From Nymphaea colorata (lineage: Eukaryota; Streptophyta; Magnoliopsida; Nymphaeales; Nymphaeaceae), in NCBI RefSeq assembly GCF_008831285.2, contig NW_022204507.1:2712814-2776813 (forward strand): a stretch of 64,000 nt of DNA, given 5' to 3'. A program made the position numbers and the translations under genes. This document shows, piece after piece, positions 56,587-64,000 of the stretch (position 1 is its first letter; every line of letters begins with the position of its first letter). Under the pieces are notes generated by a model, which had not been told where the DNA came from, made no database searches, and worked only from the letters and a program-made list of their open reading frames with translations.

Positions 56587-57440
56587 ATGGCATCAACAGG
56601 CAAGGCTCCCAATTCTTCCAACTCTTTTTCAGCTAGTGGAGCAGAGTCCTCTTATGGTAACAACATCATCACTATTGAAAACCTCTTTTTCCTTCATCTT
56701 TCAGACAACCCTGGTACTATATTGGTTTCACAATTAGTAACTAGTGAAAATTACTCAACCTGGAGTCATGCTATGAGAATCGCATTGTCTACCAAAAACA
56801 ACTTGACCTTTGTTGATGGTAGTCTTCCCAAACCCAGCGTTGCAGCTCCTGAGGTCATGATGTGGAAGGCTTTGCAATCACATGGCCTTTCATGGATTCT
56901 TAACCCCATCTCAAAATAATTATCAAGCAATATCATCTACACCACCACAACTATTGAAGTGTGGGCACACTTAAAGGACCGATTCACTGAAAGCACAAAC
57001 CCCTCATAAGTACCAACTCAAGTCCTCCATTAGACGTTTGAATCAAGAAAATATATCTGTTGCTCTTTATTTTACAATATTGGGATAAGCTTTCGTCCTA
57101 TGATGTTCTTTCAGAATGCTCTTGCAATGCCTTGAAAGTGGTTGCTGAAAAGCAACAAGAAGAGAGACTGATTGAATTTCTTATGAGATTGAATGATTCA
57201 TTCAATGTTATAAGATCGCAAATTGTACATATGCAACCCTTGCCTTCTCTACAAAAGACATGCACTGGTCCTTCAAGAGGAGAAGCTCGCCTTCAAACTA
57301 GTGCTGTGGAGTATGTTGGTCTCTCAGCATGTGCAAATTTGAATGCATTCGAAAACCAACAAAACAGGCACCCACACTACTTCTGCAATTACTGCAAGAT
57401 TGCAGGACATCAAAGGAACGATGCTTCAAATTAAATGGTT
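56587..57440 (+). pseudogene. Copia element B Gag, broken
   Basis: MASTGKAPNSSNSFS opens a 110-codon frame with LHLSDNPGTILVSQLV, NYSTWSHAMRIALSTKN and GLSWILNPIS, then a stop at 56917-56919. A second frame holds LSSYDVLSECSCNALKVVAE and LIEFLMRLNDSFNVIRSQI. The zinc knuckle starts CNYCKIAGHQR (about 57383), then shifts frame; the final cysteine block CFKLNGYPP is in another frame. Confidence 0.92.
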
Positions 57441-58630
57441 ACCCTCCAAACTTTATAGGTGGAAAATAAAGCTAGACAAGGGGCTATTATCAAGGCCTCT
57501 GTTGGAGGGAAAACTGATTCCTATGCCTTAATCTCCTCCATGCATGGAAAATAGTTCAGCAAGGACATTGCTCCAATTCTAACTGAAGATGAATTTATTC
57601 AATTCAAAAAACTCCACAAAAATCGATAAGTAACCCAAATAAACATTCTAGCTATGTCATTCTTCAAACTAGACAACAGGGTAATAGATATTGGTGCTAG
57701 TCACCACATTTCATGCTGCCATAAATCAATGCTAGATGACACAAAATTAGTGTTGCATTTGCAACATTCATGCCCCTACAAGCCTCAACAAATCTGAGTA
57801 GTTGGAGAAAGCGTCAGCACATCTTGAATGTGGTGTATGCTCTCAAGTTTCAGTCAGGTCTACCCTTAAAATGTTGGGACTTACGTGCATTAACAGCCAC
57901 ATATTTAATAAATAGGACCCCATCCAAAAAAAAGAATTTGACAATGAATGTCCTTTGAAAAATTATTTAAAAGAAAACCACATTACAAGCATATATGTGT
58001 GTTTGGTTGTTTGTATTTTTCTACCAACCTCAAACCACATGGAAAATTCGGTCACATGTAGGGATGTCAATATATCGATTTGAATTGGATATCTGACCAA
58101 TCCGATCCGAAAAAATCAGACATGGAAAAAAAAAATAGCCAATTAGGAAATCAGATTGGATTCAGATTTAATAAATGGCATCCACTCATATATGAATTCA
58201 AATTTAGATATACACAAATATCCGATCGAATTCAGATGCAAATTCGGATCATATTCTTTTTTAGACAAATATCCTATATCTACTGCTATTTAATTTTGAA
58301 AATTAGCAAAATCTGGTTCAAAATTGGGATTCAGATATAAATATAAAATCAGATTCGAATCGTCAAATTGGATTTCGGGTTCGGATATGACTTCTTTATT
58401 TGAATTCGGATTCAAATATTTGAATATCCAAAAAAGCTGATATGATTAAGGATATATTGGATCCGAATCCGATCCGTTATCCCTAGTGACAAGGTTCAGC
58501 GAGGTGTGCTCATTGGGTCTCCTATTGAACAAAAAGGCTACAATCTACTTGATTTGGAAACCAAAAAAAAATCGTTTGTAGGGATATGGTCTTCAATCAA
58601 ACTGAATTTCCCTTCAAATTCTCAAAGTAT
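57441..58630 (+). pseudogene. Copia element B protease and C-terminal integrase, with MITE insertion
   Basis: The protease site reads VIDIGASHHISC (about 57680), retaining Asp but with I for S/T. The integrase core is missing. Sequence resumes with [33 protein letters not shown] and LFKRKPHYKHICVFGCLYF (57790-58010). The frame KPHGKFG is split at 58051-58493 by a hAT MITE and resumes as DKVQRGVLIGSP and KKGYNLLDLETKK-like sequence. Confidence 0.88.
58059..58485. mobile_element. hAT-type MITE with 8-bp target-site duplication
   Basis: 427 bp, starting TAGGGATGTCAAT and ending CCGATCCGTTATCCCTA, so the ends are inverted (TAGGGAT/ATCCCTA). Flanks GTCACATG (58051-58058) and GTGACAAG (58486-58493) are an 8-bp target duplication with two differences. 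The right copy joins in frame with the integrase remnant on both sides. The interior is rich in GATTCGGAT/ATCCGAAT words and non-coding. Confidence 0.9.
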
Positions 58631-58879
58631 CAGAGCAAAGTCTCAAATTTTCAAGTTATTCCTCTCACATTTGATGACAATCATACACTTGAGAGCAGAA
58701 ATTCAAGTGAACAAGGCCCTTGTTCTTGCCGACTGACTGAAAGCCAAGATCATGTCATGACTACTGATTGTACAAACATTGAACAACCACCTGAAATTGT
58801 TTTAGAATCAAGTGATGAGGTTGAAACAAATACTTCCCTAGAAAAGGGCTTCCACAAGGTATCATTTGTCATAAGTTGT

Positions 58880-59600
58880 CTTTTTCCCATTTTTTAGCTG
58901 CTCTTAAAAGCTTCCTGTTGAATATCTTTCCTCAAACCAAACCATCATGCTTTAGTCAGGCAGATCAACATACAAATTGGAAAAGAGCCATGCAAGAAGA
59001 AATTATGGCGGTGGAATCAAACAATACTTGGACCCTAGTCTCCCCTTCAAATAATGTCAAACCCATCAGCTGCAAGTGAGTTTATCGGATCAAGTATAAG
59101 GCGAATGGTGAAATAGAAAGGTTCAAAGCCATATTAGTGGCCAAAGGGTATGCACAAGTGGCTTGGATTTCCATGAGATCTATGCTGCTGCCGCCAAACT
59201 TGTTATTATTTGTTGTTTGATTGCAATAGCTGCAAAACGAAATTGGGTGCTGCAACAAATGGATGTGTATAACTTCTTTCTAAATAGGATGTTGAATGAA
59301 GAAATCTACATGGCATTGCCTCCTAGTTATTGTGAAAAAGGAGAAACAAAATTGTGCAAGCTAAACAAGTTTATCTCTGGGCTGAAACATGCTCGTCAAA
59401 ACAGGTTCTTGAAGTTCTCGTCAGAAGTGGTGAGCTATGGTTTTATGCAATCCAAGTGTGATTACACACTGTGTGCATATCAAAGAGAAAGGGTGTTCAT
59501 GGTAATTTTGGTGTACATCAACGCTCTCATTGTTGCAGGAAATGATATGGAATACCTAGAAAACTTCAAATGTATTTTTCATGAAAGATGGGAAACTTAA
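58880..59600 (+). pseudogene. Copia element B reverse transcriptase, catalytically dead
   Basis: RVT_2 blocks: WKRAMQEEIMAVESNNTWTL (58980-59035), KYKANGEIERFKAILVAKG (about 59093), then a frame change to FHEIYAAAAKLVIICCLIA, LQQMDVYNFFLNRMLNEEIY, LNKFISGLKHARQNRFLKF and MVILVYINALIVAGND. The catalytic loop at 59514-59525 reads Y-I-N-A, so both metal-binding aspartates are gone. Other conserved sites also vary, for example the expected YGLKQA region reads FISGLKHA. Confidence 0.92.
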
Positions 59601-60449
59601 AATATTTCCTTCGCCTAGAGCTTAGCAAAGGGAAGAAATGAATATTTTCATCACAGCGCAAGTATTTTTGTAGCATTATTGATTAATTAAGCCTTCTCAA
59701 TGCCAAGCCATCTGAGGATCGCATGGAACCTTGTCAACCCCTTGCTGCCAATGATGGATAAGATTTAAAAAATCCTTCACTGTTTCAAAGACTTGTGGGG
59801 CATCTTATATATCTGAATATAACCAGGCCAGAAATAGTTTTTGCTATTTACTTTCCTAGCCACCATATGCAGAAACCAACTACCCACTACAATTCTGCTA
59901 TAAAAGTATTACGCTATCTCAAACTTCATGCGGTCATGGAATTTTTCTTCCAGTAGATGACAATTTCATGCTTACCACATACTTTGATGCCAACTATGGA
60001 GCTTGCAAAGACACCAAAAAATCAATCTCTGGTTACTATGTTTAATTAGGAGAATGTCTAATCTTCTAAAAAACATAAAAACTGAGAATAGTATCTCACT
60101 TCTCAGCCGAAATAAAAATATTGCGCAACTACTGCTGAGAACTTATATGTATAAGATGTCATCTAAAAGACCTCCAAGTGCCTCCTCCTCCACCAATGCA
60201 GCTTCTTTTTAATGAGATCAGCATTACAAATGGCAGTGAGCTCAATTTTACATGAAAGCACCAAGCATGGGAAGATCGACTGCCATCTAGTGCATGAGCA
60301 AGTAAAAAACGGAACAATTGTCACAAGCTATGTTCCATCGTACTTACATCTGGCTGATCTATTCACCAAGTCCCTTGTCAAAGATCAAGTCAAATTTTAA
60401 AAGCTCAAACTGGGTTTTGGAGACCTCATTCACCAGTTTGAAGGAGGGG
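59601..60449 (+). pseudogene. Copia element B RNase H and polypurine tract
   Basis: GKLKYFLRLELSKGKK (about 59590), FQRLVGHLIYLNITRPEIVFA (about 59783), then degraded RNase H and an open frame SALQMAVSSILHESTKHG, DCHLVHEQVKNGTIVTSYV and LADLFTKSLVKDQVKF (60215-60400). The polypurine tract AAGGAGGGG (60441-60449) precedes the LTR. Confidence 0.9.
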
Positions 60450-60605
60450 TGTTATGAAAAATGAAAACTAATTGTTAAAGCCGTGTTATTAACTCTGTTT
60501 TCTTTACGCCCATTGTAAAACTGTAAAATGAAATCATGGTGTTCCTTGTCACACTTGTGGAAGTTTCTAGAAGGTTGAAGGTGTGATTGTGTTGTAACAT
60601 GATCC
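60450..60605 (+). repeat. Copia LTR, type B, truncated (3' LTR of element B)
   Basis: Begins TGTTATGAAAAATGAAAACTAAT and matches 53118-53270, including GTGTTATTAACT, TGTTTTCTTTAC and TAGAAGGTTGAAG. The match stops after GTTGTAACATGATCC. ATCCAAGAATG then recurs (60603 and 60632), so the LTR end is missing or replaced. Confidence 0.9.
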
Positions 60606-61100
60606 AAGAATGTGGTGTTCATATAGAACATGTATCCAAGAATGCAACTATTTTCAATTAATTGACTTCGAAAAAATCAATAAAATTAAAGGATAAAATA
60701 TGAGATGTTTTAAATGAGAATAGTGCAGTAGAAAATGATTGAGTTACCTGTAAAATGTGGATCTGAGTGGTTCAAATGATGAAGCAGTACTAAAAGGTAA
60801 TACTAAGTGGGTAGGAATGGAGGAAATCAATTAAGTTTACAAAGTGGGTCTCAAAATTTTGAACTCTCTATGTGTTGGTTACTTATTTTGTGGTTTATCA
60901 TAGACATGTCATTTACTCAGACCATCTAATGTATGGAGTAGTTTGCGGGCAATAGTGCGTGAATTAATTTAAGTTCTTCTTCCTAGACATTATATTAAAA
61001 TATATTAAAACAGTGCATATATAACAAGTCCCAATTAGTGCCTCCCTTTGTCATCTGGTTCCAGTAACAGCTTGCTCAGGGTACGCCTTCACGAAGCTGC
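60606..61100. other. Spacer, nothing recognised
   Basis: AT-rich; no domain or repeat of note. Confidence 0.4.
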
Positions 61101-61490
61101 ATGGCTAAGCTGAATCTGGCGATAGGGCTTGCTCTTCTCAACACGTCGGTTTTCCCAGCCCAGTCCCTTTCCCACGTCTTCTACATGACCTTAACTGCAG
61201 TGGGAATTGTCATCTCCCTCTTCCTTTACTACGTAGGTGGGCAGTGCTTTCACTTTCTTGTCTGTGGACCTCGTTCATGGTTATGTTAATATCAGCTATT
61301 CAGTACTTTTCTTCTCCGATGTACAACCCGAGAAAGAATAACGAGAATAAGATGTCGCAGGTGACCGTGTGCCGATGAAGTTCCAGCAGCCCATTCTACT
61401 GGTCTCCACCATGGCCCTTTTTGGAGCTCTTTCAGATTGGGGCTTCAGTACATACTTGGTCAGTTCAATTTTACAGTACAATTTGATGTT
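61101..61490 (+). CDS. Hypothetical membrane-protein exon pair (weak)
   Basis: From ATG at 61101 the frame reads MAKLNLAIGLALLNTSVF and HVFYMTLTAVGIVISLFLYY, suggesting two hydrophobic segments. It reaches a possible splice donor TACGTAGGTG near 61230. A second open stretch at about 61370-61490 (PMKFQQPILLVSTMALFGAL) is also hydrophobic and in a coding-like frame. It could be a short two-exon gene or a fragment. No family is recognised, and there is no conserved motif to confirm expression. Confidence 0.3.
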
Positions 61491-62025
61491 TTAAACGAAG
61501 CAGACCAATGTGGGGCATATTAGTTACCAATTGGAGCCTTTATTTTCCTTTTTCTGGTAATGTAATAAGGCCCTCCTTCTGTCCCTCATACGTTTTAAAC
61601 CAAAGCCAAAGCTTCACGACAAACATTCGATCGACCAGATTAGATATATATTGATGGAATCCCGTTTGAAAAGTAGAGCATGAATCCGAATGCATTTTTC
61701 TCCATTAGAAAATGCAAGAGCTCTTTCTAAAGGCTAACTATTTTCTTAATGCCAAACACCAACAAAGGCATCCTGTAGGTGGATATTGAAACTGGGTACG
61801 TCTGAAGGTAAGAAACGAGTCCCCAGTGTCTTATAAGATATGAAAAGTTAGTGTCCTATCAATATTGGAAATTAATGATGGTTGGGAAAATATTCCAACC
61901 CTTTCCGGAAGATTGTAGTCATTATTTCATGCATGACGGAGAAATTGGAATACGACGATTTGCAGAGGTTAACTAGTATAGGAGTGCCTCCTCACATGCT
62001 GCCGCAGGTCAATTAGCTTACGCAA
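61491..62025. other. Spacer, nothing recognised
   Basis: No gene or repeat. A short frame from ATGACGGAG (about 61933) ends at a stop before 62020 and may be linked to the next entry. Confidence 0.35.
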
Positions 62026-62259
62026 ATGTGGTTCGTTCACGAAACTGGGATGTCAGAGAAAATTCTTGAGCTTTTCCTAAAAACTGAAGCTGTTATTTCA
62101 TGGACGGGGATGAAAAGGGAAGACAATGGTATGTGGGAAGTTAGTATATGTGGGTTCAGTGCAAAGACACTGCGAAATGGCATATATAGCATTCATTTCT
62201 GTGATCCTAATCCATTCACGCATTTCAAAATTATCCATATGATGAGGAGACCTACGTGA
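62026..62259 (+). CDS. Hypothetical 77-codon ORF, exon-like
   Basis: The frame contains SEKILELFLKTEAVISWTG, MWEVSICGFSAKTLRNGIYS and IHFCDPNPFTHFKI. Its composition is that of an ordinary globular protein rather than random AT-rich DNA, but the family is not recognised. It may be an exon or pseudogene piece; the start codon is not supported by other evidence. Confidence 0.25.
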   Translation: MWFVHETGMSEKILELFLKTEAVISWTGMKREDNGMWEVSICGFSAKTLRNGIYSIHFCDPNPFTHFKIIHMMRRPT

Positions 62260-62655
62260 CTTGGTGATGCTGAATGGAATGCGCGGAAAAGGAGCGAAGG
62301 GAGAGGCCATGTGAGAGAAAGGCCGACACGGGGGAGTGTCTTGGAATCTAAACCTAAAATAGGAAGTGAAAGTGGGAAAGATTAATTGCAACCACAGATA
62401 TGTTGAAGATGACTCTTATTTTGGTTGATATATAGGCCAAACTGCTCAAATATGAGGTAATATGCTTAGTATAACTTGTGTACGTAGTGCCCCAAGTGAA
62501 GGTGTGCTTGTATTTTATTCATATTATAATTCAATGACAATGCAGATATAAGTGTATATGCAGATATACTATGATAAGATGACATCGTTCTCAAGATAAT
62601 GCATCAACTTCTGTAAAGGGACTGATGATCAGGCTGAAGTCGGTAGTGTTTATCA
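62260..62655. other. Spacer, possibly 5' part of the next copia element
   Basis: No LTR end or primer site was identified. Nothing else is recognised. Confidence 0.35.
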
Positions 62656-64000
62656 AGCATATAATGAGGTTGATCATGATGTTAAGGGTTAGTTGATTAA
62701 ATATGAAGTGCAAAATGATCGAAGCACATCATTCAAAAATGTCAAATGCAATCCGCAAACAAGTCGAAAAAGAAAATGTAATGGAAAAGAATTGGTGCTC
62801 AGCCAAATTATCCATCACAAGCCTTATATTCGTTGGGAAAGCATTTGTCTCATAATCCAATTTACAAATTGTTCAGCTCAACCACGATTGCCAAAATGTG
62901 TCTAAGTGTGAAGAATCCATTGTTGACTTTCTCAACCATTTGATATTTCGAACTGATTCACTTAGTTTAGTTGTTGAAGTTATAAAGGAGGATGACTTAG
63001 TTATATATGCATGTACATAGTGCCTTAGGAAACAAATATAAAGGTTTTGTCATAACGATGACAACTTCAAATCTCCCCTCATTCTGGGAAATACATGATA
63101 TTCTCATAAATCAAGAGAAGTGTTTAGAGCTCTTCAATGGAAATCTGCAATCAGCAAGTGGGTCATCAATAGTTGCCTTCTTTGCTCAAAATAGGTGTGA
63201 CCTTGGCAAAGGTAGAGGTTGTAGTGGAGGTGATAAATGACTCCAGAGTGTAGGAAAAGGTATATATCCAAGTTCATTATGGATAGAAAAGTCAAGTAAT
63301 TGGTGAATTATGTGGTAGGAGGAATAAAATGGCCAAGATTGCTAGAATTTACAAGAGGCATTCATGGGAATGACTACGAAGTCAAAGCAAGACAATCAAT
63401 GGCATCCAAATACAAGTACTGTGCATCATGTTGCGACTTTAGGTCTATATGTTTGATGCCAAATATGAGTGTTTTAGTTTAGTTGGTGTCATGGTAGGCA
63501 ATGTGCATGCCCCAATGGAAAATTAAGCAAATCAATTCAAAAATAAGAGGTTTCTATTAACCCATGACCATGTTTTAGAAATAAAGTAAAATCTTCGATC
63601 CATATCTAATATATGCAAAGGTAAGAAGTGCAATATTGAGTTAACAAATCTGTTTTCTTTAGGTTAAGGATGAGATGAACAAGAAAATGCAGTTTGGAGA
63701 GGGGAAGCGGTAAAGACAATATGTATGTATAGCTAATGGGTAAACGGGCAAGTGGCTGGAATAAAGTGGACCAATCCCATAAGTTTGAATCCTTATTTGC
63801 TAGTGCTTATCAAACTACAATTTCAAATTTTCTGTGGCATGATAGATCAAGATAGGCTAGTAATTATGTGATGAATCTATTGAGAAATCATGATGTTATT
63901 TTGAAGGCAAAAAACAAAATACAGAAATATGTTTTAATGGACTTCTTTCAAAATGTGGTCGTTTGCCATTTCAAATCTTTAAGCACATTTAGAATTTTTC
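62656..64000 (+). pseudogene. Ty1/copia Gag to GAG_pre-integrase remnant, runs off the window
   Basis: Plus-strand fragments in order. IVDFLNHLIFRTDSLSLVVE and IKEDDLVIYAC (62905-63010) lead to LGNKYKGFVITMTTSNLPSF and IHDILINQEKCLELFNGN (63020-63150), the end of UBN2 Gag. A glycine/arginine-rich GKGRGCSGGDK follows. The protease site is degraded to WHPNTSTVHHV (about 63400). From about 63830 FLWHDRSR, NYVMNLLRNHDV and VVCHFKSLSTF match the GAG_pre-integrase block, with the zinc cysteines largely lost. The rest of pol would lie beyond position 64000. Confidence 0.7.

Overview
This window looks like nuclear DNA of a flowering plant and is almost entirely repetitive. The evidence is plant-type Ty3/gypsy and Ty1/copia LTR retrotransposons with initiator-Met-tRNA primer sites, a FAR1/MULE-type transposase remnant, a plant mobile domain (PMD) gene remnant with short introns, hAT-like MITEs, and a ClpP/ClpR-like exon fragment. 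No intact protein-coding gene could be supported; nearly every recognisable coding stretch carries stops, frameshifts or lost catalytic residues. I did not find a coherent undescribed gene system. The most notable items are structural. | Layout. 64-500: one arm of a long inverted-repeat family (four copies to 12.77 kb). 663-5480: decayed Ty3/gypsy element on the minus strand, two LTRs, integrase truncated onto its 3' LTR. 5.5-10.5 kb: intergenic DNA with microsatellites and a small hairpin. 10.56-12.77 kb: fold-back repeats with a SINE-like core. 13.3-14.6 kb: PMD remnant. 14.6-15.6 kb: GC-rich inverted-repeat element. 16.0-22.0 kb: tandem arrays (about 250 bp and 183 bp units) and related modules. 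22.1-23.0 kb: FAR1/MULE transposase fragment, minus strand. | 23.0-32.76 kb: a non-coding LARD-like retrotransposon with about 2.9-3.0 kb LTRs and internal tandem repeats; its 5' LTR is truncated. 33.3-34.6 kb: compressed copia remnant, minus strand. 35.28-35.47 kb: eight 24-bp repeats. 35.6-36.8 kb: copia gag remnant. 37.3-37.5 kb: a host-like exon cut by the next element. 37.47-42.76 kb: structurally complete but mutated copia element with two LTRs. | 44.0-47.95 kb: a higher-order satellite of about 115-bp monomers in a three-monomer cycle, fused to a truncated copia LTR. 48.1-53.1 kb: unique-looking DNA with a ClpP/ClpR-like exon fragment and other exon-like pieces. 53.1-60.6 kb: a mosaic of two copia elements, with a hAT MITE whose 8-bp target duplication sits in the integrase remnant. 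61.1-62.3 kb: two weak exon-like ORFs. 62.6-64.0 kb: another copia gag/pol remnant running off the right edge. | The parts do not work together as a pathway. They record successive insertions, LTR recombination, tandem amplification and decay.
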